Source: an uncultured Parabacteroides sp.
GTDB lineage: Bacteria > Bacteroidota > Bacteroidia > Bacteroidales > Tannerellaceae
DNA length: 63,881 bases
Direction: 5' to 3'
Assembly: GCF_905196875.1 (NCBI RefSeq)
Contig: NZ_CAJJWO010000029.1
Span: 1 to 63,881, forward strand
Below, piece after piece: positions 50,392 through 58,763 of the stretch. The notes below the pieces were generated by a model. It was not told where the DNA came from and searched no databases. It saw only the letters and a list, made by a program, of their open reading frames with translations. Position 1 is the first letter of the stretch. Each line of letters starts with the position of its first letter. Position numbers and translations under genes: made by a program.

Positions 50392-51792
50392 TTAATTTTC
50401 GTCTGTAAACATCGGGTCCCAGGCCGGAAGGCGGGTCGGTGTTTGTTTGAGAACGTCTTTCACTTTATCAGTGATATATTTCTTTTCGACTACCAGACGG
50501 AACATATATTCGTTGAACCATTCGTCGGTCATAATCAGGTGGCCACTGTTAGCACCCGGTCCCCAGCTGTTTTCTACCATCCATTTTTTAGGTGTACCGT
50601 TTGCATCGAGATCGACGGCCATCAAGGTCATGGCGTGTGACGATCCGCTGGCGAATGTTTGGATACGCTGTTTTTTATCCATACCGAAAGTAGTTCCCAT
50701 CAGTGAACCGTAGTCGTAATAGTTCACATCCAACAGACCACGTTCACGATCGAAGAATTTACCTACGTCGCAAGAGAAATACATCATTGTACTGTCTTTG
50801 ATAGAGGCGATAGCCATCTCTTTGATCTCTTCGATCGGCAGGTTTACGTAAGTCCAGTTCTTTCCGTCATAACGGTGACGGTCGAAATCGATCTCATATA
50901 ACTTATAGTATTCACGGCTCGGATCGTTCATAAGCATGACATAATTGTTTGTCAGGTCTTTGCCGATGTATTCGTCGAAGAATGATTTAGGAGTATATTC
51001 TTTTGTTTCAACCGGGTTGCCTTGTGCATCTTTACGTGTCCAGGTGAATTTCGTAGGCGGTTCACCCAGATTGAGGACCAGCATGCGGTAAATGGTTCCC
51101 AACATTTCTGTTTTGTCTTTTTCCAATGCAGCGACTTTGGCTCCTTTGGCAGACTGGTCGCGCAATTGCAGGCCGAATTCTTTTAACTTAAGACCGATCA
51201 GGTTGGCCATTCTTCCCGTACTTTCGCTACTATTGGTTTCCACCATTACGTCAGAGGGAACCACGCCATATTTACCTAAGATATCGGATATGCCGGTGAA
51301 TTGTCCTCCGTCGCTAAGCGGATTTTTGAATAACCATTCCACCATTTTGTCATCCATCGGCTTTTCGCGTGTGTCGATGATCCCTTGCAGGAACAGATTG
51401 GCTTTTTCCAACTGGTCCCAGAAGAAGGAATAATTTTGTGAGAACTGGAAATCTCCCATATTATATTTAGCAATCGCTTGTGCACGGAATACGTTCAAGC
51501 CGGTAAACAACCAGCAGCGACCGGAAGACTTCTGATTGGTAATACCTTTACTGTTTACTTTATTAGAGAAGTAAGTATCGAAATTGTTCTTGCTGTCGGC
51601 ATTTACTGCCAGCTTGTTGATGTCGTTGTTACTGATGGCGTTATGAATAGCCTTGTCGGTAGGAGTTCCTTTGTACGATTGTTTGATCTGTTGCAGCATT
51701 TCCGGAGAAATTCCTTTGTCGGCCTGCTGTCCGAAGGCGGATAACGTAATACCCAATGCGAGGGCGGTTATCCATAGGTTGTTTTGTTTCAT
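50392..51792 (-). CDS. C1B family cysteine peptidase (bleomycin hydrolase/PepC-like)
   Basis: A 466-residue exported peptidase with a signal peptide (1-21, ending AFGQ). The catalytic cysteine is in SSGRCWLFTGLN (about residue 93), the histidine in SSHAMTLM (about 390), and the asparagine in VENSWG (about 411). This matches the C1B aminopeptidase/bleomycin hydrolase fold, usually a hexameric self-compartmentalised peptidase. Export to the periplasm or beyond sets it apart from cytosolic PepC. It has its own promoter and operator-like dyad. Confidence 0.92.
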   Translation of the reverse strand: MKQNNLWITALALGITLSAFGQQADKGISPEMLQQIKQSYKGTPTDKAIHNAISNNDINKLAVNADSKNNFDTYFSNKVNSKGITNQKSSGRCWLFTGLNVFRAQAIAKYNMGDFQFSQNYSFFWDQLEKANLFLQGIIDTREKPMDDKMVEWLFKNPLSDGGQFTGISDILGKYGVVPSDVMVETNSSESTGRMANLIGLKLKEFGLQLRDQSAKGAKVAALEKDKTEMLGTIYRMLVLNLGEPPTKFTWTRKDAQGNPVETKEYTPKSFFDEYIGKDLTNNYVMLMNDPSREYYKLYEIDFDRHRYDGKNWTYVNLPIEEIKEMAIASIKDSTMMYFSCDVGKFFDRERGLLDVNYYDYGSLMGTTFGMDKKQRIQTFASGSSHAMTLMAVDLDANGTPKKWMVENSWGPGANSGHLIMTDEWFNEYMFRLVVEKKYITDKVKDVLKQTPTRLPAWDPMFTDEN

Positions 51793-51806
51793 GATATATT
51801 TAGTTT

Positions 51807-51834
51807 GTAAGTTTATATTGGTTCACAAACTTAC
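51807..51834. promoter_or_regulatory. -7 box and dyad for the cysteine peptidase gene
   Basis: On the minus strand TAAGTTTG (51833-51826) matches TAnnTTTG. GTAAGTTT and AAACTTAC (51807-51814 and 51827-51834) form an 8-bp inverted repeat that spans the -7 box and the predicted start of transcription, as a repressor site would. Confidence 0.6.
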
Positions 51835-51847
51835 GATAAATAGCCGG

Positions 51848-51920
51848 AAAAAACGAAAGGAATTTCAGTTTCTCCCGAATGAAAATGATATTTCTTTCGG
51901 ATGAAACTAAAATTCCTTTC
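51848..51920 (-). terminator. Long hairpin terminator after the acyltransferase gene
   Basis: GAAAGGAATTTCAGTTTC (51855-51872) pairs at 17 of 18 positions with GAAACTAAAATTCCTTTC (51903-51920), and CCGAATGAAA/TTTCTTTCGG continues the stem inside. On the minus strand it ends in GTTTTTTCC. The stem is nearly 30 bp long, unusual for a terminator. Confidence 0.8.
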
Positions 51921-51934
51921 GGATGAAGTATTTC

Positions 51935-53086
51935 TTATTTTCTGGCTAGAAACTTCTTACTTAACCATTTTCTTACCGGTTCGTCATATAGTTTCAGGCA
52001 TAAATAAGCTAGAACTATATTTAAAGCACAAACACACAAGACTACCTGCCAGGTTTCTGCGAGTGTGTAAAGTTCCTTGTCGATCAACCAGGCATAGAAC
52101 AGGTACATCACAGGATAATGTATGATATAGAGTGGAAAAGAAATGTCTCCCAGGAATTTACATATCTTTGTCGACTTTGTATCGGTAGTGGTTCCCGATG
52201 CTCCCACCCAGATAAGGATAGGGAAAATCAGGATGATACAAAATGATTCATAAAGTCCGTTCATGGAAATCGGGTCTGTCCCTTCCACGAATGGTACAGA
52301 GAACAATCCCAGTAATATGATCGAACAGATCCAGAATGCACCTCTCACCTTGATGGGTTTGAAGTTACGGGATAAAAGCATACCCATAGAAAAGGGGAAG
52401 AGCATGCGTAATAATCCGCCTATAAAATTCACTCCGTCCAATGTCCACCCGACTCCGATGTTACCGTAACCGGATACGTCGAGGGTGGCGAATGCTGCCA
52501 GTGCCGCTCCCATCAAAAAGACGACAACAGTCAATGCTTTTGTGGACAAACGGCGAATGAACAGGGCGTAAAGAATATTGCCGATATACTCGAAGAACAA
52601 CGACCAGCTGGGACCGTTTAGCGGGAACATTTCACCATTTCCTCTGACCTCATAATTGGCTCCCGGTATCGCAGGAATGAAGAATAATGAACAAAGTAGG
52701 GATAGCATGACCAGGGAGATAGAGACGTGTGTCCCGTCCCATTTTACACTGCCTTGAATCAGGAAAGAGATAACTCCCAGAACCGCTCCCATGATAACCA
52801 TCGGGTGAAGACGGATCAAACGGCGTTTAAAGAAATCTTTCATAGTCAGCGTCTTCGACCAGCGGTCGTCATAAGCATAGCCGATAACGAAACCGGACAG
52901 GATAAAGAAGAAATCCACTGCCAGATAACCATGATTGATAGTGTCGATGGTAGTGCCTGCGGCGAAAGCGTAGCCTTCGAAGACGTGATACCATACGACT
53001 AAAAGTGCTGCTACTCCTCTTAATCCGTCGAGAAGATCGTAATGAGGTTTACTGTCTGTAAACGCAGCGGAAGAAATGTTTTGCAT
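51935..53086 (-). CDS. Acyltransferase 3 family membrane protein
   Basis: A 383-residue integral membrane protein with about ten helices. The signature opening (LDGLRGVAALLVVWYHVFEGYAF) includes R23 and the conserved His of acyltransferase-3/OafA-like proteins, which O-acylate surface sugars or lipids. Acceptor unknown. No capsule or O-antigen cluster is adjacent. Confidence 0.88.
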   Translation of the reverse strand: MQNISSAAFTDSKPHYDLLDGLRGVAALLVVWYHVFEGYAFAAGTTIDTINHGYLAVDFFFILSGFVIGYAYDDRWSKTLTMKDFFKRRLIRLHPMVIMGAVLGVISFLIQGSVKWDGTHVSISLVMLSLLCSLFFIPAIPGANYEVRGNGEMFPLNGPSWSLFFEYIGNILYALFIRRLSTKALTVVVFLMGAALAAFATLDVSGYGNIGVGWTLDGVNFIGGLLRMLFPFSMGMLLSRNFKPIKVRGAFWICSIILLGLFSVPFVEGTDPISMNGLYESFCIILIFPILIWVGASGTTTDTKSTKICKFLGDISFPLYIIHYPVMYLFYAWLIDKELYTLAETWQVVLCVCALNIVLAYLCLKLYDEPVRKWLSKKFLARK

Positions 53087-53196
53087 GATAAGAGTTTATT
53101 ATTTAGATTATTACTACATGTAACTAATGAAGCTCCAAAATTATAAAACTTATGCGTGCTAAAATTTGTCCTATGTCAAATTTTACCGGATAATGA

Positions 53197-53784
53197 TTAT
53201 TTCTGTGCTCTGAGGCGGCTGAGTGTCGATGGTGTTATCCCCAGGTAGGATGCGACATATCCCAGTTGTACTCGCTGATAAACTTCTGGGAATTGTTGTT
53301 TGAATTCTTCGAATCTTTCTTTTGCTGATAACGTAAGACGTTCTTTATGTGAACGGTGCAAGCGCCTGTATTCGTTTTGATGAATAACTCTTCCCCAATT
53401 CGCCAATTCAATATTGGTTTTAAAAAGCTGAAGTAAATCGGTCAATGATATTTGATAGGCTACTACATCTTCGAGTGTTTCTACAAACTCTTCACTTACC
53501 TTATTATAATATAGTTCGTCCATACTAAAGACAATGCTTCCTTCATGGGCAAAGGAGGTCGTTATTTCCTCTCCATTCACCAGCCAAAAGGAACGAGTCA
53601 TGCCTTTCTCGATGAAGTAGGCCGATTTGCAAAACATATTTTCCTTTATCAACTGATACTTTTTAGGGAAATGGCATAAAGTAACATGTTCTTTTAATGT
53701 TTGTATCGTTGTATCGGAAATTGGGTATGAAGAGTTTATCTTGTCTATAATATTTACCATAAGAGATTCTTGATTGTTTTCCAT
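53197..53784 (-). CDS. Crp/Fnr-family transcription regulator
   Basis: A 195-residue protein with an N-terminal cyclic-nucleotide-binding-like domain (residues about 25-125) and a C-terminal winged helix (YVASYLGITPSTLSRLRAQK). Arginine contact residues of cAMP binding are not evident, so the ligand is uncertain. A minus-strand -7 box (53798-53791) overlaps the longer ATG at 53793, so initiation there is unlikely; 53784 (MENNQ) or 53760 (MVNIID) are the candidates. I chose 53784. Divergent from DUF2089. Confidence 0.85.
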   Translation of the reverse strand: MENNQESLMVNIIDKINSSYPISDTTIQTLKEHVTLCHFPKKYQLIKENMFCKSAYFIEKGMTRSFWLVNGEEITTSFAHEGSIVFSMDELYYNKVSEEFVETLEDVVAYQISLTDLLQLFKTNIELANWGRVIHQNEYRRLHRSHKERLTLSAKERFEEFKQQFPEVYQRVQLGYVASYLGITPSTLSRLRAQK

Positions 53785-53790
53785 CCTTTG

Positions 53791-53798
53791 CAAAAATA
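53791..53798 (-). promoter_or_regulatory. -7 box for the Crp-type regulator
   Basis: On the minus strand TATTTTTG matches TAnnTTTG. It excludes the upstream ATG at 53793 and puts the transcript start near 53785. Confidence 0.6.
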
Positions 53799-53991
53799 AG
53801 AGGAATAACCCAACATTTCTTCTATCGGGAAGATATTTTCATAGAAAAGGTGATAAAGTAGATTAATCAATCTAAATAAGAGAAGCATTTATTCGGACCG
53901 GAGATTGCGTGTAATAGAATATGTTGTGTAATAATATTTATTTGAATATGAATAATATTTATATTGTACTTGATAATATTGAATATGTTAT

Positions 53992-53999
53992 TATCTTTG
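53992..53999 (+). promoter_or_regulatory. -7 box for DUF2089-YIP1
   Basis: TATCTTTG matches TAnnTTTG, 20 bp before the ATG at 54020. The upstream 200 bp are AT-rich. Confidence 0.72.
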
Positions 54000-54019
54000 T
54001 TGTGTAAAGATAGAACAAA

Positions 54020-54298
54020 ATGGATGAGAAAAAGAAACGGTTACCCTTGCAATGTCCGGCCTGTGATTCTCCCCTGAGAGTGGGACGGTTGTTTTGCGAA
54101 CAATGTGATACAGAGGTTTGTGGAAACTTCGAGCTGCCTCCTTTGGCAAGGTTGACCGAGAAGGAGCAACTGTTTATCGTTGATTTTATCAAGTCGAGCG
54201 GCAGCTTGAAAGATATGGCGAAGAATATGGGGGTGAGTTATCCGACTGTCAGGAATATCTTGGATGATCTGATTGATAAATTAAATAAGATTGAATAG
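54020..54298 (+). CDS. DUF2089 protein with zinc ribbon and HTH
   Basis: A 92-residue protein of the DUF2089 family. Two CxxC pairs (CPAC at about 14-17 and CEQC at about 31-34) form a zinc ribbon, followed by a helix-turn-helix-like region (SLKDMAKNMGVSYPTVRNILDDLI). Likely a small DNA-binding regulator. It is followed 2 bp later by a YIP1 membrane protein, a pairing that suggests regulation of, or by, that membrane protein. Confidence 0.85.
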   Translation: MDEKKKRLPLQCPACDSPLRVGRLFCEQCDTEVCGNFELPPLARLTEKEQLFIVDFIKSSGSLKDMAKNMGVSYPTVRNILDDLIDKLNKIE

Positions 54299-54300
54299 TT

Positions 54301-54888
54301 ATGAAAAAACAATGGTTGAATTTTCTTATTAATCCGTTTGAATGGATTGCCGGTTTTCAAGCGCTAGGGTGGGGACTTTTAGGAATGGTTATCTCTACTG
54401 TTATCAGTTATCTTTCCGGATGGCATTATCATGGTTTACTGCACTTTGGGCCGGCCCTGAATCCAGCCTGGTGGTGTTATGCTGTCGAACATCTGGTGGT
54501 TTGGATTGTACCGGCTGTTTTGTTTTATCTGGGGGGATTGGTCTTGTCGCGTTCCCGGATCAGGGTGATCGATGTGTTGGGGACAGTCGCTTTTGCCCAG
54601 ATTCCTTTCATTTTTATGAATTTGTTCAATATGTTGCCTCCGATGCAAAATCTGGCAAAAGTGGATATGAATGTGCCGCCGACAGAATTGTTGGCACAAC
54701 CTGGTTTTCTGGTAGGAATATGGCTTTCATTGATTGGTGTGATATTTCTGGTCTGGGTATTAGTCTGGATGTTCAAAGCGCTGAAGGTCTCCTGTAATCT
54801 GAAAGGGTATTCGTTGGGTATTCTCTATTGTGTGGCTGTGTTTGGTGGGGATATTCTTTGCCGTTATCTGATTGGTTTGTGTTATTGA
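54301..54888 (+). CDS. YIP1-family integral membrane protein
   Basis: A 195-residue protein with about five membrane helices in the YIP1 arrangement. An amphipathic N-terminus (LNFLINPFEWIAGFQALGWG) is followed by hydrophobic segments near 28-45, 63-84, 95-112, 133-154 and 165-190. YIP1 proteins in bacteria have no settled role; they may sense envelope state. It begins 2 bp after DUF2089 and almost certainly shares its transcript. Confidence 0.82.
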   Translation: MKKQWLNFLINPFEWIAGFQALGWGLLGMVISTVISYLSGWHYHGLLHFGPALNPAWWCYAVEHLVVWIVPAVLFYLGGLVLSRSRIRVIDVLGTVAFAQIPFIFMNLFNMLPPMQNLAKVDMNVPPTELLAQPGFLVGIWLSLIGVIFLVWVLVWMFKALKVSCNLKGYSLGILYCVAVFGGDILCRYLIGLCY

Positions 54889-54914
54889 TATAGATGGGAG
54901 AAATATGGTATATT

Positions 54915-54946
54915 CCGTAAATTACTGCTATAAGAGTAATTTACGG
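54915..54946. repeat. Inverted repeat at the 3' end of the HAD gene
   Basis: CCGTAAATTACT (54915-54926) and AGTAATTTACGG (54935-54946) form a perfect 12-bp stem. It overlaps the last codons of the HAD gene. No T-run follows on either strand, so it may block RNases or act as a rho-independent end without a tail. Confidence 0.6.
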
Positions 54947-55578
54947 AGTGCCGGGATATCTTCTACAATATGGTCTGCTCCGGCTTCTGATAGTTCTTTA
55001 TAATTACCGAAACCGTATAAGACGCCGATAGAGTCAAGACCTGTGTTTTTTGCACCGATAATATCGTGTTTTCTATCGCCTATCATTACAACTGAACTTA
55101 GATCCGTTATATTATTCGATTGTAAGATGTATTTGATAACATCTGTTTTAGTATGAAGAGAGCCATCCAGGCCGCTACCGGCGACAAAGGAAAAATAGTT
55201 ACTCAACCCGAAATGATCGAGGATGCGTTTGGCAAAGATTTCCGGTTTGGAAGTGGCCAGTATTACTGTTCTGCCGTCTTTTTGAGCATCTGCGAGTAAT
55301 TCTTTGATTCCCGGATATAATTCATTTTCCAGAATGCCTTTGTCGGCGTATCTTTCCCTGTATTTGGCAACGGCAATAGTTGCCTGTTCATCGGTGAAGT
55401 TGTAAAAGTCCTTGAATGAGTCCAAAAGGGGAGGACCGATGAATGGGGATAATTCCCGTAAGTCATTTACCTGAATGCCGAAATGGTTCAGTGCGTATTC
55501 AACACAACGTGTGATCCCGGTTTCAGAGTCGGTGATAGTACCGTCGAGGTCGAAAAAGAGGTATTTGTATTGTTTCAT
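54928..55578 (-). CDS. HAD-superfamily phosphatase (phosphoglycolate phosphatase/YjjG-like)
   Basis: A 216-residue cytosolic HAD hydrolase. Motif I is FFDLDGTITDSE with nucleophile D10 and acid D12; motif II is ATSKPEIF and motif IV IGDRKHDIIGAKN. The alpha-helical cap sits between motif I and II (residues about 15-85), as in Gph/PpaX. Substrate not determinable; phosphoglycolate and nucleotides are candidates. Confidence 0.85.
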   Translation of the reverse strand: MKQYKYLFFDLDGTITDSETGITRCVEYALNHFGIQVNDLRELSPFIGPPLLDSFKDFYNFTDEQATIAVAKYRERYADKGILENELYPGIKELLADAQKDGRTVILATSKPEIFAKRILDHFGLSNYFSFVAGSGLDGSLHTKTDVIKYILQSNNITDLSSVVMIGDRKHDIIGAKNTGLDSIGVLYGFGNYKELSEAGADHIVEDIPALRKLLL

Positions 55579-55596
55579 TTATTGCCAGATTTGAAT

Positions 55597-55864
55597 GTTA
55601 CTTTTCTCTTGAAAGAAAAGTAACCAAAAGTTCAAGGCTGTACCGGCTTCGCTACTACGGTGAAAGACTCCGCTGTCGTCTGCGAACTCGCTTCGCTCAA
55701 ACAGCGCAGCCTCCCTAACGCTTCGTCTTTCCCCTTCGCGAACGCTCACCCGCCGAAGGCCTTTCAGAGAACGCAAAGCGTTCTTTTGGGATTGCCGATA
55801 CTGACATACTTTATAACAGGTGCAGCCTTGATCTTTTGACTACTTTTGGATCAAGCCAAAAGTA
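55597..55864. mobile_element. MITE-like intergenic repeat with terminal inverted repeats
   Basis: The element has an 11-bp hairpin (GTTACTTTTCT/AGAAAAGTAAC, 55597-55624) at the left and a 9-bp hairpin (TACTTTTGG/CCAAAAGTA, 55841-55864) at the right. Just inside lie terminal inverted repeats: CAAAAGTTCAAGGCTG (55625-55640) and its near-complement CAGCCTTGATCTTTTG (55823-55838), 15 of 16 matching. No transposase is present. The GC-rich interior has a palindrome GAACGC-AAA-GCGTTC. It occupies the whole 315-bp gap. Confidence 0.6.
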
Positions 55865-55892
55865 GGTTCAATATTTTCTAATCATTACTTAT

Positions 55893-57008
55893 TTATTTCT
55901 TAGAGGCCCAAACCAAACCATCCTGTCTGATATGCCAAACATTACCGTCTGTGCCGGGCAATGTGATTTCATACATGGAAGGAGTGTTGAACAGACTGAT
56001 CTGCTTTGCTTGTTCAGCCGGACATAATTCTTCGGGTTTGAGAGCTGCTACGGATGGAGCATATTCGCCGAATGTGGCTGCATACTCGTTCTGACGGTAA
56101 TACAGGTTGCGTAGAAGCCATTTTACTTCATCATTCGGATCTGTTACAAATGGAGTTTCACCTGTTCCCGCTACCTTATCCGATATCTGTACAAATCCCC
56201 AGTATTCAGGCATGTGGATATTGATTACCCCTGTCGGAGCCCATACCCAGTTGTATTCACGTATTTTGTCTTCACCTTTGATGGGCACTTTCACGTATTT
56301 GCCATCCTGTACTTCGGTTGTCCATTCCACACGTGAGAAGTTGGTACGGATATGTTCGCCGGCAACAGGAGCCTTTTTCCCTCTTGCGACCTGGTAGATG
56401 GACGACCAGGGGATAAATACCTCTACGCTCCATGACTTATCGGTATCCTTCGGGTTATTTAACGTGCCATCCACATATACGGCAGATTTCATGCCGCCAA
56501 ACTCCCAGTTATTCAGTACCTGAGGGTTGTCGCGGTAAGGTTTGCTCAGGAACAGATCCCATTCCGTACCCAATGCATTAACTTCATATTCCAGGTAATT
56601 GTGTGTATCGTTTGTCGGGTTGAGGAATATTTCAAAGTCATTGTCCTGATAGATTACGGCGTCGTGTTCTGTGATTGTTGCCCATACATGAGGCTCTTCC
56701 ATCAGGACGGCGAAGTACATACCATTATCATCGTAAGTCATTTTTGCCCGTGTCTGCAAGAGAGGTTTGGGGCGTTTGTCGCCTTCGATATCTATAAAGT
56801 CGGTTGTCCAGGGGATAGCATCCCATTCTTCAGCCGACAGTTTACCATCGATTTTGATAGGAGCCGGAGCCTTGTAACACACATACGTCGGCGGGTTGTA
56901 GGGGGCCTGCGGTGTGTAAGTAATCTCTTTACCTTTGTCTTGTGGCGCTTGTGCACAAGAAAGGAGTAATAATGCTGCGACAGGCGCAGTAAATACTGTT
57001 TTCTTCAT
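55893..57008 (-). CDS. CBM9-like carbohydrate-binding lipoprotein
   Basis: A 371-residue lipoprotein (signal ending LLLSC, Cys18). Residues about 48-250 resemble a family 9 carbohydrate-binding/DOMON-like domain (IKIDGKLSAEEWDAIPWT, YFAVLMEEPHVWATI, DNDFEIFLNPTNDTHNYLEYE). Such proteins in Bacteroidota occur as standalone lipoproteins of unknown ligand. It is last in a four-gene minus-strand run, 22 bp after the serine hydrolase. Confidence 0.82.
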   Translation of the reverse strand: MKKTVFTAPVAALLLLSCAQAPQDKGKEITYTPQAPYNPPTYVCYKAPAPIKIDGKLSAEEWDAIPWTTDFIDIEGDKRPKPLLQTRAKMTYDDNGMYFAVLMEEPHVWATITEHDAVIYQDNDFEIFLNPTNDTHNYLEYEVNALGTEWDLFLSKPYRDNPQVLNNWEFGGMKSAVYVDGTLNNPKDTDKSWSVEVFIPWSSIYQVARGKKAPVAGEHIRTNFSRVEWTTEVQDGKYVKVPIKGEDKIREYNWVWAPTGVINIHMPEYWGFVQISDKVAGTGETPFVTDPNDEVKWLLRNLYYRQNEYAATFGEYAPSVAALKPEELCPAEQAKQISLFNTPSMYEITLPGTDGNVWHIRQDGLVWASKK

Positions 57009-57030
57009 TTGTCGATTTAATTTAGAGTGT

Positions 57031-58209
57031 TTATTTTGATTCGTTATTATCTTTATTATTTTGAATAGCCTGTATCATTTCCACAGCAGCTCCGAGCCAG
57101 GTATCTATATCATCCGGATAATGTTGTTCGGAACGTGTTTCGCTGCGTTTGTGACCGAGGCGTACGATTACCACATTCAGTTCGGGGATGATGAAGACGT
57201 ATTGTCCGAGGATGCCACGCATGTAAGGTATCTCCATACCGTTGTAGGTAAGGTGCCAGAACTGGAACCCGTAACAATGGTTTGTCTCATTATATTCTTT
57301 GAATAATAAATGGGTATCGGGGGTCGTTGCCTCTTTCAGGTAAGAGTCGGAGATAAGTTGTTGGCCGTTCCAGTTGCCATTGTTCAGTATCAGTTGTCCG
57401 AAACGGGCGAAATCGCGTGCATTACTGTTGAAGCAGCAATATGCTTTTTCGATACCGTCTTTTTTATCCAGACTCCAGAGTGCATCTTCTTCCGCGTTCA
57501 TCGGTGTCCAGAATTTACGGGAGACGTAGGTACTGATATTTTCTCCGGTTGCTTTCTCGACGATAAAAGCCAATAGTTGGGTTACGCCACTCTGATAGAT
57601 AAAGTTGACGCCCGGCTCCTCTATTTCTTTCATGCCGAATGCTATCTTCTGTAAATCGTCGCCGTAGTATAGCTTGGTGGTGGGAGAGAAGGGAGAAGAA
57701 TATGCTTCGTCGAAGTCAACCCCCGCACTCATCGTCAACAGGTGGCGGAGTGTTAAAGGCTTTCCGTTGTATCCTTGGAACTCCGGATAAAAGTCACTGA
57801 CCGGCTGGTCGACACTTTTTATAAATCCATCGTCGATCGCTCCTCCAATAGCCAGTGATACGATGCTTTTGGCCATCGAGAAGGAGTTACTGTGCGACTT
57901 TGGAGAGTAATCCTCCCAATACTGTTCGAAAAGCAATGAATTATCTTTAATAATAACGTAAGCGACCGTTCCCAGTTCATCGAATACCGGCAAATACTTT
58001 TCCGGAATGGAAAGCGTATTATATGCCTCCGACTGTTTCCAGGGGTACGGATCACCAGCCTTTACCGTGCGGTTCTCAAAAATCGGATACTGGTCGATCT
58101 TTGGTAACAAATGCGTAAGGGCACGGCGCAGGTAATAGTTGGAGGGCAATACCAGATAGCCACCAATACAACATACGACCAAAAGTATTGCCCATCCTGC
58201 TTTCTTCAT
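57031..58209 (-). CDS. Beta-lactamase-family serine hydrolase (class C-like)
   Basis: A 392-residue protein with an N-terminal signal anchor (residues 5-21). The SxxK nucleophile motif is S111-M-A-K114, and the tyrosine motif is YQS (about 208-210), typical of class C beta-lactamase, D-Ala-D-Ala peptidase and esterase relatives. Role could be peptidoglycan, ester or peptide hydrolysis; true beta-lactamase activity is not implied. It starts right after the gamma carbonic anhydrase stop. Confidence 0.85.
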   Translation of the reverse strand: MKKAGWAILLVVCCIGGYLVLPSNYYLRRALTHLLPKIDQYPIFENRTVKAGDPYPWKQSEAYNTLSIPEKYLPVFDELGTVAYVIIKDNSLLFEQYWEDYSPKSHSNSFSMAKSIVSLAIGGAIDDGFIKSVDQPVSDFYPEFQGYNGKPLTLRHLLTMSAGVDFDEAYSSPFSPTTKLYYGDDLQKIAFGMKEIEEPGVNFIYQSGVTQLLAFIVEKATGENISTYVSRKFWTPMNAEEDALWSLDKKDGIEKAYCCFNSNARDFARFGQLILNNGNWNGQQLISDSYLKEATTPDTHLLFKEYNETNHCYGFQFWHLTYNGMEIPYMRGILGQYVFIIPELNVVIVRLGHKRSETRSEQHYPDDIDTWLGAAVEMIQAIQNNKDNNESK

Positions 58210-58734
58210 TTATTCTGTCTCTTCTTTATACCAACTTGAATACATGTGGTAGTTTTTAGCAATCTTCTGGTTGATCTCCTTGGCCTGTTCCGGATCGACC
58301 TTCTTGACGAACTTAGCCGGTACGCCGGCATAAATGCTGCCTGGTTCGACAATCGTTTTACTCAAAACAACCGAACCGGCGGCCACGATGGCTCCCTCGC
58401 CGATCACGGCATGGTCGAGTACAACCGATCCCATCCCGATCAGTGCACCATTGCAGATCTTGGCACCGTGGATGGTAACGTTATGTCCTACCGATACATC
58501 GTCGCCAATTTCTATGGTCGATTTTTCGTATAACGTATGCAATACGGAGCCGTCCTGAATGTTTACACCATTGCCGATACGGATCGAGTTTACGTCGCCT
58601 CGCAGGACCGTACTGAACCAGATGCTGCAACCTTCTCCGATTTCAACATCACCGATTATAGCGGCGTTATCCGCTAAAAATGTGTCTTTACCGATCTTCG
58701 GGGTAAAGCCTCTGACTGATTTTATTATTGCCAT
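58210..58734 (-). CDS. Gamma carbonic anhydrase-like hexapeptide protein
   Basis: A 174-residue left-handed beta-helix protein. Repeated (I/V)xIGxG hexapeptides occupy residues about 12-140 with candidate zinc-binding histidines in VLHTLY, GHNV and TIHGA. It resembles YrdA/PaaY-type gamma carbonic anhydrases. Activity in the YrdA group is often undetected in vitro, so the annotation is by homology. Adjacent to the serine hydrolase and Xaa-Pro peptidase in one run. Confidence 0.88.
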   Translation of the reverse strand: MAIIKSVRGFTPKIGKDTFLADNAAIIGDVEIGEGCSIWFSTVLRGDVNSIRIGNGVNIQDGSVLHTLYEKSTIEIGDDVSVGHNVTIHGAKICNGALIGMGSVVLDHAVIGEGAIVAAGSVVLSKTIVEPGSIYAGVPAKFVKKVDPEQAKEINQKIAKNYHMYSSWYKEETE

Positions 58735-58763
58735 AATTTTCTACTTGTCAACTGTCAACTGTT

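Noticed and set aside
55579..55776. A 65-codon frame in the gap after the HAD gene
   Set aside because: It lies within the MITE-like repeat and has no signal or domain.
57031..58209. Antibiotic-resistance beta-lactamase
   Set aside because: The SxxK fold is shared by many peptidases and esterases; signal anchor and operon with a CBM9 protein argue against a dedicated resistance enzyme.
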